From contig CAZCVY010000081.1 of NCBI GenBank assembly GCA_964501985.1, positions 1 to 28,567 on the forward strand: a stretch of 28,567 nt of DNA, given 5' to 3'. This DNA comes from Bog-366 sp964501985 (GTDB taxonomy: Bacteria > Acidobacteriota > Terriglobia > UBA7540). The position numbers and the translations under genes were made by a program. The notes beneath the pieces are model-generated. The model had not been told where the DNA came from. It made no database searches and saw only the letters and a list, made by a program, of their open reading frames with translations. Shown one piece after another: positions 1-8,995 of the stretch. Each line of letters starts with the position of its first letter. The stretch's first letter is position 1.

Positions 1-46
1 TGGGCAGAAATGGGCAGACCCGCGGGCCGAGGCTGCCTGAACGCCC

Positions 47-122
47 GTAGCGCGGGCGTCCCGCCCGCGCCATTCGCGAGAGCGGGGCGCTCTCGCCCCA
101 GCGGGCAAGATGCCCGCGCTAC
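47..122. repeat. REP-like compound inverted repeat
   Basis: The outer arms GTAGCGCGGGC (47-57) and GCCCGCGCTAC (112-122) are perfect reverse complements. Inside them are further small hairpins: CGCGGGCG/CGCCCGCG around a TCC loop, GAGAGCG/CGCTCTC around GGG, and GCGGGCA/TGCCCGC around AGA. Such a nested palindrome outside genes is what dispersed REP-type elements look like. A related but different element lies at 8996-9081. The function is unknown; it could act as a transcript end structure or be a non-autonomous mobile repeat. Confidence 0.7.
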
Positions 123-139
123 TAAAAGAAGACGCGGGG

Positions 140-171
140 TGGCGCATACATCGTTTGGTATGTATGCGCCA
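140..171. repeat. 12-bp inverted repeat (ATGTATGCGCCA type)
   Basis: Arms at 140-151 and 160-171 are perfect 12-bp reverse complements (TGGCGCATACAT / ATGTATGCGCCA) around an 8-nt loop. The right arm recurs at 271-283. It lies in the gene-free stretch upstream of the amidohydrolase. It may be a regulator site or a decayed mobile repeat end; nothing in the sequence decides between them. Confidence 0.6.
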
Positions 172-253
172 CTTCCGAAGTACCGCTGAATCTTGTCGAT
201 GAGCCGGATGCCTTAAGCCCTATGCCGGAGGGTCGCACCGCGACCATGGGGAC

Positions 254-283
254 ACATACATTGGAGGACGATGTATGCGCCAC
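254..283. repeat. second copy of the ATGTATGCGCCAC motif with short inverted repeat
   Basis: CATACAT (255-261) and ATGTATG (271-277) form a 7-bp inverted repeat around a 9-nt loop. The 13 bases 271-283 repeat the right arm of the inverted repeat at 160-172. Two copies within about 110 bases suggest a paired site or the two ends of one repeat. The rest of 284-479 shows no gene or clear promoter; a TATAAG hexamer at 373-378 lacks a good -35 partner. Confidence 0.45.
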
Positions 284-479
284 CCGCGGATCAGTTTGAT
301 CAATCGCGATAGCAATCGCTCGACCCCGTGGTTCGCTCCCAACCGCCAGCAACTCGATCCGTCGACTTGTGATATAAGTCAAACTGCCTGAGTGATGGAG
401 TTCGCGGAGAACCGCGCGAGCGTCATGCGAATGAGCGTATCGAACGTATGCTCGTGAGGACTCAGGCGGGAGGAATCCA

Positions 480-1619
480 TTGAAGTTTCTCAAGGTAGAT
501 TCACTAGTGGTGGCGGCACTCGCAATGTTCGCCCTGCTCGCCTTTGCAACGATAAGAAGTTCCGAAGCCCGCCCGGCCGATGCGCCGGATGCCGACTTTG
601 CGGCCTTTGCCGCCCTCGCCCCAATTGACACGCACATTCACCTTTACCAGGATGACCCGCGGTTCGGCGCGATCATGCAGCGGCTGAATCTGCGCGCTCT
701 GAACATTTGCGTGATCGACGATCGCGACCCGTTTTACAAAGGACTGGAGCCGCAGCGGGGCGACGCGCTCAAGGTGCGAAAGATGAGCGCGGGCCGCGCG
801 GTGTTGTGTACGACTTTCAGCCCTTACGATTTCGAGCAGCCGGGCTTCGCTCAGCGCGCCATCCGACAGCTTGATGCCGATTTCTCGAACGGCGCCATCG
901 CCGTGAAGATTTACAAGGTCGAGGGCATGGAGATGAAGTCGAAAGCGGGAAAGTATGTTATGCCGGACGACCCCGCTTTCGAACCGATCTACCAGGACAT
1001 CGCCGCCCACAACCGCACGGTCGTCGCGCACATCGCCGAGCCCGATTCGTGCTGGCAGGCCCCCAATGCCGCCAGCCCCGACTACTCTTACTACAAGCAG
1101 CACCCGGAAGAATACGCTTACGCCCACCCCGAGTGGCCCTCCAAAGCCGCCATTCTCGCCGCCCGCGACCACTTTGTGGCCGAGAACCCGAAACTGCGAG
1201 TGATCGGCGCGCACCTGGGGAGCATGGAAGTGGACGTGGATCAGATCGCCCAACGCTTTGACCGCTATCCCAATTTCGCGGTCGACACCGCTGCCCGCGT
1301 CCCTTACTTCATGATCCAGCCGCACGAGAAAGTCCGGGCGTTTCTCATCAAGTACCAGGACCGTGTGCTTTACGGAACCGACCTGGAGGCTCAACCAACC
1401 ACCAACACCGAGAACGCGCTGAAAGAGTGGAACGATACCTATCGACGCGACTGGATCTTCTTTTCCTCCGACCGCTCGGTTGAGTACTTGGGCCACACCT
1501 ACAAGGGCCTTTCCCTACCGGCCCCCGTGCTGCGCAAGATTTTCCACGATAACGCCGTCCACTGGCTGCCGGGAATTGAGGGAGGAAAAAAAGTTAGGCT
1601 AGATAAAGAGCCTAATTAA
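480..1619 (+). CDS. secreted metal-dependent amidohydrolase (Amidohydrolase_2-like)
   Basis: This is a 379-residue hydrolase of the amidohydrolase superfamily, TIM-barrel type, probably exported. Residues 1-30 form a signal peptide (basic start, hydrophobic 9-24, then SEA). The barrel begins with DTHIH at 50-54, the HxH metal pair. Later candidates are His184 (VVAHIAEPD), His245 (GAHLGSME) and Asp301 (YGTDLEA), in the order expected for the superfamily. The start is TTG at 480-482, chosen because GGGAGGA (468-474) sits at ideal distance and the signal peptide begins there. The substrate cannot be told; the Amidohydrolase_2 family includes decarboxylases and lactonases as well as hydrolases. 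It converges on the hexosaminidase block, and its last codons overlap that block's likely terminator. Family assignment is firm, function open. Confidence 0.88.
   Translation: MKFLKVDSLVVAALAMFALLAFATIRSSEARPADAPDADFAAFAALAPIDTHIHLYQDDPRFGAIMQRLNLRALNICVIDDRDPFYKGLEPQRGDALKVRKMSAGRAVLCTTFSPYDFEQPGFAQRAIRQLDADFSNGAIAVKIYKVEGMEMKSKAGKYVMPDDPAFEPIYQDIAAHNRTVVAHIAEPDSCWQAPNAASPDYSYYKQHPEEYAYAHPEWPSKAAILAARDHFVAENPKLRVIGAHLGSMEVDVDQIAQRFDRYPNFAVDTAARVPYFMIQPHEKVRAFLIKYQDRVLYGTDLEAQPTTNTENALKEWNDTYRRDWIFFSSDRSVEYLGHTYKGLSLPAPVLRKIFHDNAVHWLPGIEGGKKVRLDKEPN
1586..1615 (-). terminator. intrinsic terminator of the minus-strand hexosaminidase block
   Basis: On the minus strand TTAGGCT (1615-1609) pairs with AGCCTAA (1600-1594) around an 8-nt loop. 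It is followed, after one C, by seven T residues (complement of A1586-1592). This is the classical stem plus U-tract. It lies about 80 bases past the stop of the last hexosaminidase gene at 1698 and within the final codons of the convergent amidohydrolase. In the plus direction the stem lacks a proper T-run. Confidence 0.75.
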
Positions 1620-1697
1620 TGTCGCGGCGCGGCGCAGCAACAATGTCCTGGCAGCTTGTCCCGGGCAGGATTGTCGAGCGCTTAAATCGAAAGGGAT

Positions 1698-4070
1698 CTA
1701 ATACGCGGCGCTCAATGCGCTTGAAACCTCGTCCTGCCAATCAAACTCCTGGATCTTTTGCGGCAGGTTGTGCGCGGCGGCGTACCGGTTACGCGCCTGC
1801 TGGACTTCTTTGAACCATGAATCGACGGGCAATTGGAATTCACGCCGAATCAGGTACTTCAGGCCGAGGGTGCGGTCGACGGGATAATCCTGCACGCTAT
1901 TGAGCACCAGCAGATACTTCCGGCCGTTGGCTTCCGGCACGCGCGGGTACCAACTCTTGTACCAGGTTGCACTGGTATCTTCCAGCGCCTTGTTCCGTTG
2001 GCCGCGCAAATCGTAAACCAGGCTCAATGAGTCGTCGAGATTCGTGACAGCGTCAGCGAAGTGCAACTTCGCTGCCGCCCCTTGAGCCGTCTGCATGAGC
2101 TCGGCAACATGATCAAGGGTCTGAAGCGCCTCCAGGTTATGTCGATAGAGTTGGGCGATCGACAGGTACACTTCCAGGTTGTAGGAGTGGAACTGTACCT
2201 CGCGAAGGTTGCGGTGCAGCAATCCCTGCAGTTCGTCGTTATCGGCCAGTCCCTTCTCCACCAAGTCGCGGCGTCGTGCGTTAACTTTGCGCCAGTCGTA
2301 ATCGACCCGCAAGAATTCTCCCTGGGGAACCGGAGGCAAGGAGATGACCTGGTCGCGCGGCGCCCGCGGAAAAATGGCGTCGGAGTTTCCGAACAGAATC
2401 GACCGTGCTGCGGACGGTCCCCATTCCCAACTGCTCTCCCAGAATTGTGCCTGAAGGCTCATGAGTTGATAGATGCGATCCATGTTGTCCGCGCCGCGGC
2501 CGTAATAGAGCCGATAGAAGCTGCTCTTCGCCTGCTCCGGGCTCGGCGAACCAGGGTGCCAAATCCATCCCGCGCTGGTCGCAAATCCCAGCCAGAACGT
2601 TTCCGGGTGCAGCCCCGAGTCGGCCCAGGCACAAACGTCCACACCCATCAAGTCCGCAGTTTGGCGCGCTCCCCAGAAGGAGATTTCGTTATACATCTGG
2701 GCAACGCGGTCGCGAGGAGGCCGGAAGTGCGCCTCATCCGCCTGCGAAGTGCCGGCGTAGTTCACCTGGTCCGCACCGGGCAGAAGGTAGTAATTAGGGA
2801 ACAACTGCTCGTCAGCTTGGGTGTAGGTGAAGATCATCTGACGGATGCCCTGCTTCCGAAACGCCTGGTCAAACTCCGGCCCGTAAACCTCGCCATTGAT
2901 CAGGTAGGAAGGAAGCGAGGGTATATCGTCTGGCTTCAGCGGGTCCTCTCCCCAAAACATCACCTTTCTGCCGTGGTCGTGCAGGAACCCCGCCGCCTTG
3001 TCGAGAAATTCCGCCAGCACTTTCCCCACGCTGCCGAGCTGCTGTGCTCGATCCACCTCGTTGCACTGGGCGTTCTTCGCCAATCCAACGTAATAGGCCT
3101 CATCCGTCGAGAGCAGGAAATAGTCGACGCCCTTGTTGGCGTTCAAGACATCCTGATACATGCCTTCCAGAAGTTTGTAGGAATCAGGATTGGTGGTGCA
3201 GAGCTCGTAGTTGCTCTCCGGAAAAGCTCGCAGCCCGGCGTATTCAGGGTGCTTCAGGATCCACGCGATATGCGCGGGCGCGTCGATGTACGGAATCAAT
3301 CGCACGTGGAAGCGCAGGCCGTAATCCGTCAACTCCTGCAATTGCGACGGAGTGAGTGCGTAGGGTTCCACCACTGCCGGAGCGCTGGCGAACTGAAAGT
3401 GTGCGTTCAGCTTCAAAAGAATGCCGTTCGCTTTATAGAAGGCGGCCTGCCGGAACACGTCTTTAAGCACTTCGAAACGATCGAGATGCGCCTTGTCGTC
3501 CCATTGGATGAAACGGTTCTGAAGGTCAGGCCAATCGAGGATGTGGCCTTCCGGCAGCCAGTTCACTCCGTCCCGCTGCTTGACGAGCTGAACCAGTGTC
3601 TCCGCTCCGTACAAAAGGCCGGGAGAGGAGTTGGCGGTGATGGTTATGGACTCGGGCGCCAGCGTGAGGTCGTAGGCCTCTTCAGCAAGCTTCTCTTTAT
3701 CGCGATCGGTCGCGGCGCCAATCTTGACGGCGCCCGGCGTGACCACCAATCGAATCACCTTTGCATGGACATTAACCTTGAGTGCGGCGCTCAGCTTGAC
3801 GCCATATCGCGCGAGCAAATCCTCCTGGAGGACTTGGAGGGCTACGTCATCAGGTCTCACTCCATCGCCGGCAAACAACTGCCATCCCTCTCCAAAGGGG
3901 AAATCGCCGCCCTTGAGTTCCGTCTGTTGGGGCTCGGGAATGACCGTATAGCCGCGAGCGTAAAGTGGCGACAAGTCCGCGCCTCGGGCGCGAGCGGGCA
4001 CTACGGGCAGCAGAACGAAAATGCATGCCACTATTCGGTGTGCCGAAAAGCGCCTCGGGCGATGGGTCAT
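1698..4070 (-). CDS. GH20-like beta-N-acetylhexosaminidase, copy 1 (most divergent)
   Basis: This is a predicted exported 790-residue glycosidase likely to remove terminal N-acetylhexosamine from glycans. Residues 1-30 are a signal peptide. About 36-170 match the GH20b-type alpha/beta domain (start YTVIPEPQ; end GLLYGAETLVQL). From about 180 follows the catalytic barrel (WPDLQNRFIQWDD, NGILLKLNAHFQ). The acid/base pair is probably Asp323-Glu324 in LLSTDEAYYVG; the usual HxGGDE context is replaced by LSTDE. The roughly 350 residues after the barrel (HPETFWLGFAT, SSFYRLYYG) are conserved among the three copies but I know no name for them. The ATG at 4070 follows AGGAGA at good distance. It is the last of three tandem paralogues, 66 bases after copy 2, and the least similar of them. 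GH20 is the best fit, activity unproven. Confidence 0.75.
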   Translation of the reverse strand: MTHRPRRFSAHRIVACIFVLLPVVPARARGADLSPLYARGYTVIPEPQQTELKGGDFPFGEGWQLFAGDGVRPDDVALQVLQEDLLARYGVKLSAALKVNVHAKVIRLVVTPGAVKIGAATDRDKEKLAEEAYDLTLAPESITITANSSPGLLYGAETLVQLVKQRDGVNWLPEGHILDWPDLQNRFIQWDDKAHLDRFEVLKDVFRQAAFYKANGILLKLNAHFQFASAPAVVEPYALTPSQLQELTDYGLRFHVRLIPYIDAPAHIAWILKHPEYAGLRAFPESNYELCTTNPDSYKLLEGMYQDVLNANKGVDYFLLSTDEAYYVGLAKNAQCNEVDRAQQLGSVGKVLAEFLDKAAGFLHDHGRKVMFWGEDPLKPDDIPSLPSYLINGEVYGPEFDQAFRKQGIRQMIFTYTQADEQLFPNYYLLPGADQVNYAGTSQADEAHFRPPRDRVAQMYNEISFWGARQTADLMGVDVCAWADSGLHPETFWLGFATSAGWIWHPGSPSPEQAKSSFYRLYYGRGADNMDRIYQLMSLQAQFWESSWEWGPSAARSILFGNSDAIFPRAPRDQVISLPPVPQGEFLRVDYDWRKVNARRRDLVEKGLADNDELQGLLHRNLREVQFHSYNLEVYLSIAQLYRHNLEALQTLDHVAELMQTAQGAAAKLHFADAVTNLDDSLSLVYDLRGQRNKALEDTSATWYKSWYPRVPEANGRKYLLVLNSVQDYPVDRTLGLKYLIRREFQLPVDSWFKEVQQARNRYAAAHNLPQKIQEFDWQDEVSSALSAAY

Positions 4071-4136
4071 CAGGTTTCTCCTGGAGTTGCCGTCACCGTC
4101 TCCATTGCCGCGGGTCAGGCGCTTGGCGGATCGAGG

Positions 4137-6557
4137 TCAGTCTTCGTCCTCATCAGCGGTACGCGTAGCCGAAATCCCGGTCTTGGTATCGTTCCAATCG
4201 AGTTTGTCGGTGCGCGCGGGCAAGCTGTGTTCCTGCGCATATTGATTGCGGATCGAGGTAACTTGTGCGGCCCATTTCCCCAGGGGATAGAGCAACTCGC
4301 GGTAAACCAGGTAACTCAGATCCACGGTGCGGGCCGGCTGGTGGTCTTTCACATCGTCAACCTTGTCGAGGAATTTCCGACCATTCGCTTCCGGCACACG
4401 GGGGAACCATGACTTGTCCCAGGTCGCCGTCAAGCCGATGAGGGCCTGGTTCCGCTGCTGGCGGATATTCTCGGCGATGCCGAGCGCGCGGTCGAGCGAG
4501 GCCACGGCCTTTTCCGCGTTGTTTTGACCGGCGGAGGTTTGAGCAGAGGTCAGGGCATCCATCAGCCGCCCCAACTCGCCCAGCATGATCAGATTCTGCC
4601 GATAGATTTGAGCTATCGAGCGGAAAACCTCAAGGTTGTACTGATTAAACTGGATATCCGTAATATTAGTATTAATCAAGTTAAGGAGTTCATCATTCTG
4701 GGCAAGAAACCTGCCCGCCAGATCGAGCCGCTTCTGATTCTCCGTTTTCCAGTTGTTCGGCAGGCGGAGCAGGTCCGGCGAGGGCACCGGGAGGAGAGGC
4801 AGATACTGGTCGTGCGCGAAATGGGGCGGGTTGAAGACTCCCTGGGAATAGCCAAAGATGGGCGTGCGTGCGTCGGAAGGGCCGGTCTCCCAGCTATCTT
4901 CCCAAAAGCGCGCCTGCTGGCTCATCAGTTGATAAAGCCGCCCCATGTCCGTCGCTCCCGAGCCGTAAAACAGCCGGTAGAAGCTGCTCATCAACTCCTC
5001 CGCACTCGGCGAATCGCGGCGCCAAGCTCGCGCAGGTCCCGTGGCATAACCCAGCCAGAAGGTCTCCGGATGAAGCCCGGGGTCCGCCCAACCCGCGATG
5101 AATGCGCCCATCAGGTCAGCCTGATTGGCCTCGGGCGCGTTGGGTTGTACCGACGAAAGGGCTGCATGCGAGTTGAAGGAGACGAGATCCACCATCTCCT
5201 GGACGCGCCGGCCTTCAGATGGCTTGGCGTGAAGCTGCTCCGATGCGGGCAGAGGGTAGTATTCCGGAAAGAGCTGCTCCTCGCCTTCCGTCGAGGTGTA
5301 CACCATCTCCCGAATCCCATGTGCCTTGAACACTGGGTCAAACTGCGGACCGTAGACTTCGCCATTGATCAGGTAGCCCGGCAGCGAAGCGACGTCGTCC
5401 GGGACCAGCGGAAATTCGCCCCAGAAGATGACTTGGCGTCCTCGATCGTGAAGATAGGCGGCCGTCTTGGTGGTGAATTCCGCCAGCAGCTTGCCAACGC
5501 TCCCCAACTCTTTCGCCCGGTCCGCCTCGTTACACTGCGCATTCTTGGCCAGCCCCACGTAGTACGGCTCATCGGTCGAAAGCACGAAGTACTTGCTCCC
5601 TTTCGTCGCTTCCAGCAGGTCGTCGAACATCCCGTCGAGCAGCTTGTAGGTGTCCGGATTGGTCGAGCAGAACTCATAGTTGCTCTCGGGGTATTCGCGC
5701 AGCGCCGCATATTCCGGGTGCTTCAGGATGAACGCGTCGTGCGCCGGGCCGTCCAGGTAAGGAATGATCTCCACGTGGTACCGCAGCGCGTAGTCGGTCA
5801 AATCCTGCAATTCCGCCGGACTCATCGCGTAGGGCTCGACGATCGGCTGTGCGTGCTGGTATTGAAAATGGCCTTCGAGCTTGATCGAGAACCCGTTGAT
5901 CTTGTAGAACGCCGCCTGCCGCACCGCCGTTTTCAGCACATCCATGTGCTCCAGGTGGTGCGCATCGTCCCAATAGATCACCCGCAGCTCCAGGTCCGGC
6001 CAGTCGACGATTTCCGCTTCCGGCAACCACTGCTTTCCACCCTGCTGCTTGAGCAACTGCACGAGCGTTTGCACGCCATAGAAGAGCCCCGTTGGGGTGT
6101 TCCCTGTGATGACGATCTCGGAGGCGGACAACTTCATCCGATAAGCTTGCTCGGCGAGAGCCGACTTCTCCCGGTCCGTTGCTTCTCCCACGTCGACTGC
6201 GTGCGGATCAAGAGCGAGCCTCAGGGTCGGTCCACCCTTTCCCTTCGTATCCGCAAGAGCAAAGTGAAAGCGCTCCCGCAACTGCTCTTTCAAACTAACG
6301 ACAGCGATGTCATCCGCCTTGACGTTAGCCCCCAACTCCAAACGCCAAGAACCAGCAGCGAATTCAAAATCCTGGCTGGTAAGCGTCACCTTCTGTGGCT
6401 CGGGGATTACCGTGTAACCTCGCGCGAAGAGTGGCGACGCCGTCGCCGTGGGCGCGGGCGCCGCCACCAGAAACAGCCAGATCACGGCCGCAAGGGGAGC
6501 GTAGCCGAACGGCTTGAGCGCCAGATCTCTAAGATGGGTCACAAGGGAATTTGTCAC
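4137..6557 (-). CDS. GH20-like beta-N-acetylhexosaminidase, copy 2
   Basis: This is a predicted exported 806-residue glycosidase, paralogue of its two neighbours. The start is GTG at 6557, preceded by GGAGGTG at ideal spacing. An ATG further upstream at 6638 would overlap the previous gene and has no ribosome site. A signal peptide with a hydrophobic core (YAPLAAVIWLFLVAA) ends near ATASPLFARG. The GH20b-like domain spans about 45-175 and the barrel starts at WPDLELRVIYWDDAHHL. The putative catalytic pair is Asp329-Glu330 in VLSTDEPYYVG, again without the HxGGDE context. The long C-terminal region contains HPETFWLGY and SSFYRLFYGSGAT and ends in an acidic DEDED tail not seen in the other copies. 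Many blocks are identical with copy 3 (KINGFSIKLEGHFQYQH), so these two duplicated more recently. The gap to copy 3 is 35 bases, consistent with one transcript. Confidence 0.77.
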   Translation of the reverse strand: MTNSLVTHLRDLALKPFGYAPLAAVIWLFLVAAPAPTATASPLFARGYTVIPEPQKVTLTSQDFEFAAGSWRLELGANVKADDIAVVSLKEQLRERFHFALADTKGKGGPTLRLALDPHAVDVGEATDREKSALAEQAYRMKLSASEIVITGNTPTGLFYGVQTLVQLLKQQGGKQWLPEAEIVDWPDLELRVIYWDDAHHLEHMDVLKTAVRQAAFYKINGFSIKLEGHFQYQHAQPIVEPYAMSPAELQDLTDYALRYHVEIIPYLDGPAHDAFILKHPEYAALREYPESNYEFCSTNPDTYKLLDGMFDDLLEATKGSKYFVLSTDEPYYVGLAKNAQCNEADRAKELGSVGKLLAEFTTKTAAYLHDRGRQVIFWGEFPLVPDDVASLPGYLINGEVYGPQFDPVFKAHGIREMVYTSTEGEEQLFPEYYPLPASEQLHAKPSEGRRVQEMVDLVSFNSHAALSSVQPNAPEANQADLMGAFIAGWADPGLHPETFWLGYATGPARAWRRDSPSAEELMSSFYRLFYGSGATDMGRLYQLMSQQARFWEDSWETGPSDARTPIFGYSQGVFNPPHFAHDQYLPLLPVPSPDLLRLPNNWKTENQKRLDLAGRFLAQNDELLNLINTNITDIQFNQYNLEVFRSIAQIYRQNLIMLGELGRLMDALTSAQTSAGQNNAEKAVASLDRALGIAENIRQQRNQALIGLTATWDKSWFPRVPEANGRKFLDKVDDVKDHQPARTVDLSYLVYRELLYPLGKWAAQVTSIRNQYAQEHSLPARTDKLDWNDTKTGISATRTADEDED

Positions 6558-6592
6558 AAGAGCACCTCCGGAATTTCGCTGACGGATGATCT

Positions 6593-8956
6593 TCACTGCC
6601 CGGCCGCCTTCAGTACCGGGTTGGCGGTGTTCTTCCAATCCAATTGGAACTCTCTCGATGGAAGGTGGTGTGCTTCGGCGTACTGATTGCGGACCGCCGA
6701 GGTCTTCTCCGCCCAGTCGCCGAGGGGATAGAGGAGCTCACGGTAAACCAAGTAGGTCATATCCACCGTTCGGCCGGGCAGATGGTCCTTGGCATCATCA
6801 ACCTTGTCGAGGAAGACGCGTCCGTTCGCCTCGGGGACGCGCGGATACCAGCTCTTGTACCAGGTGGTGACGGCGTCCTGAAAGACTCCGTTTCTTTGCT
6901 CGCGAATGCTCTCGGCAAGATCCAGCGCATGGTCAAGCGATGCGACAGCGCCCTCGGCGTCAGCGCGGCCAGCCAGGTGCTCGGCAGACTTCAGCGCATT
7001 GTTAACCTCGTCGAGGTCGCGCAACATGATCAGGTTCTGACGAAACAGTTGTGCGATGGCGAGATAAACCTCGAGATTGTAATGCTGGAATTCAGCCTGT
7101 CGCAGATTCGCGTTGATCAGCGCCAGCAACTCGTCATTGTCCGCCAGGAATTTCCCCGTCATTTCCAGGCGGCGGGAATTTAGTGGAGACCAATCGTAAC
7201 CCAAAGTGAGCAGCGGCGCCGCGGGGACCGGCAAGAGCGGCAGCGTCTGGTCCGCGCGGGGACAGGGCGTTGGGTAAATGATGTTCCAGTCCCCCCACAG
7301 CGGCGTGCGTGCTGCCGAAGGTTTGGTTTCCCAACTCTCTTTCCAGAATTGCCCCTGCTCGCTGAGGAGCTGGTAGAGCCGGCCCACACGCGTTGCGCTC
7401 GGCCCGTAAAAGAGCTTGTAAAACGAACTCATGGATTCCTGCGGGTCCGGCGAGCCCGGATGCCAGGCGCTCGCTGATCCCGTAGCGTATCCAAGCCACA
7501 TCGTCTCGGGGTGCAGCCCAACGTCTGCCCAGCCCGCTACCAGCGTGCCCATCAGGTCAGCATTTTGGCGCGACGAGTCGTGGGAGATCGTGTCAAACAT
7601 GTCCTCCACCACACCCGGGCCTTGGGTTACCGCTTCGTAGGTACCTCCCGGTGGGCCCGGAATATGCTGGTCCTGCGGAAGCAGATAGTAATTGGGGAAC
7701 AGATACTCCTTCCATCCAACAGTGGACGTGAAAATGAGCTGTCGGTTGCCATGGGCCTTAAAGACCGGGTCAAATTTCGGACCATAGACCTCGCCATTGA
7801 TCATGTAGCTGGGGACGGACGCGATGTCGTCGGGCACCATCGGATATTCTCCCCAGAAGATCACCTGCCGTCCTCGGTCATGCAGGTAGCCCGCGGTCTT
7901 CGTCACGAATTCTCCCAGCAGCTTGCCCACGCTCCCCAACTCTTTTGCCCGATCCACTTCGTTGCACTGCGCATTCTTCGCCAAGCCCACGTAGTACGGT
8001 TCATCCGTCGAAAGCACAAAGTACTTGCTCCCCTTCGTCGCCGCGAGCAGGTCGTCGAACATGCCGTAGAACAGCTTGTAGGTATCAGGGTTGGTCGAGC
8101 AAAACTCATAGTTGCTCTCGGGGTATTCTCGCAGCCCTGCATATTCAGGGTGTTTCAAAATGAAGGCGTCGTGCGCCGGCCCGTCCAGATAGGGAATGAC
8201 TTCCACGTGGTATTTCAACGCGTAGTCCGTCAACTCCTGCAACTCCGCCGGCGTCATCGCGTAGGGCTCCACCATGGCCGGGGCGTGCTGGTATTGAAAA
8301 TGGCCTTCGAGCTTGATCGAGAACCCGTTGATCTTGTAGAACGCTGCCTGCGCCACCGCGGATTTCAGCACATCCAAATGGTCCAGGTGATGCGCGTCAT
8401 CCCAGTAGATTACCCGCAGCTCCAAATCCGGCCAGTCGGTAATCTCACCTTCCGGGAACCACTGCTTCCCATCCTGCGGTTTGAGTATTTGCACCAGCGT
8501 TTGCACACCATAGAAGAGGCCGGTCGGGCTGTTCCCCGTAATCACGATCTCGGAAGCGGACAACTTCATTCTGTAGGCCTGCTCGGCTAAGGCGGACTTT
8601 TCCCTGTCCGCTGCCCCTCCGACCTCGACCGCGTGCGGATCGATCGCTAACCTCAGAACCGGCCCACCCTTCCCTCTCGCTTCCGGCAATGAAAGGTGAA
8701 ATCGCGCGCGCAACTCGTCCTTCAAACTGATAACCGCGATGTCATCCGCCTTAACGCCGGCCGCCAATTCCAACCGCCAGGAAGCCCCGAATTCGCAACC
8801 CTGGCCACTCAGCGTCACCTTTTGCGGTTCCGGGACCACTGTATAACCCCGCGCGAAGAGTGGCGAAGCTGTGGCGGCTCGAAGCGTGCCTGCCATACAG
8901 ACGGACGCGACAACGACTGCCGCTATCAGAGCGAAACGCCTGAGCAGAAATTCCAT
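6593..8956 (-). CDS. GH20-like beta-N-acetylhexosaminidase, copy 3
   Basis: This is a predicted exported 787-residue glycosidase and the first of the three tandem copies to be transcribed. The ATG at 8956 is preceded by GGGGAGA at good spacing. An ATG at 9034 would place the N-terminus in the palindromic repeat at 8996-9081 and is rejected. A signal peptide (LLRRFALIAAVVVASVCMAG) ends near ATASPLFARG. The GH20b-like part is about 35-165 and the barrel begins at WPDLELRVIYWDDAHHL. Asp318-Glu319 in VLSTDEPYYVG is the likely catalytic pair. Compared with copy 2 it differs mainly in the loop after LFPNYYLLP, where it has a Gly/Pro-rich insert. Three secreted paralogues could split substrates by linkage or by location. 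Whether the LSTDE variant is active is not shown by sequence alone. Confidence 0.77.
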   Translation of the reverse strand: MEFLLRRFALIAAVVVASVCMAGTLRAATASPLFARGYTVVPEPQKVTLSGQGCEFGASWRLELAAGVKADDIAVISLKDELRARFHLSLPEARGKGGPVLRLAIDPHAVEVGGAADREKSALAEQAYRMKLSASEIVITGNSPTGLFYGVQTLVQILKPQDGKQWFPEGEITDWPDLELRVIYWDDAHHLDHLDVLKSAVAQAAFYKINGFSIKLEGHFQYQHAPAMVEPYAMTPAELQELTDYALKYHVEVIPYLDGPAHDAFILKHPEYAGLREYPESNYEFCSTNPDTYKLFYGMFDDLLAATKGSKYFVLSTDEPYYVGLAKNAQCNEVDRAKELGSVGKLLGEFVTKTAGYLHDRGRQVIFWGEYPMVPDDIASVPSYMINGEVYGPKFDPVFKAHGNRQLIFTSTVGWKEYLFPNYYLLPQDQHIPGPPGGTYEAVTQGPGVVEDMFDTISHDSSRQNADLMGTLVAGWADVGLHPETMWLGYATGSASAWHPGSPDPQESMSSFYKLFYGPSATRVGRLYQLLSEQGQFWKESWETKPSAARTPLWGDWNIIYPTPCPRADQTLPLLPVPAAPLLTLGYDWSPLNSRRLEMTGKFLADNDELLALINANLRQAEFQHYNLEVYLAIAQLFRQNLIMLRDLDEVNNALKSAEHLAGRADAEGAVASLDHALDLAESIREQRNGVFQDAVTTWYKSWYPRVPEANGRVFLDKVDDAKDHLPGRTVDMTYLVYRELLYPLGDWAEKTSAVRNQYAEAHHLPSREFQLDWKNTANPVLKAAGQ

Positions 8957-8995
8957 GCTGTTCTCCCCACGCGGAAGTTGTTCCTTCCGACCCGC

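Noticed and set aside
122..637. 171-codon minus-strand frame over the repeat region
   Set aside because: It is Ala/Ser-rich low-complexity sequence, crosses palindromic repeats and the amidohydrolase start, and has no ribosome site.
504..1496. 330-codon open frame on the minus strand inside the amidohydrolase
   Set aside because: It is an antisense shadow; the plus-strand frame has a signal peptide and ordered metal motifs.
2061..6686. Very long open frames on the plus strand opposite the hexosaminidase genes (2061-4412 and 4524-6686)
   Set aside because: Their translations are Arg/Val/His-rich without domains, signal peptides or ribosome sites. They mirror the GC-biased codon pattern of the minus-strand genes, which have clear family motifs.
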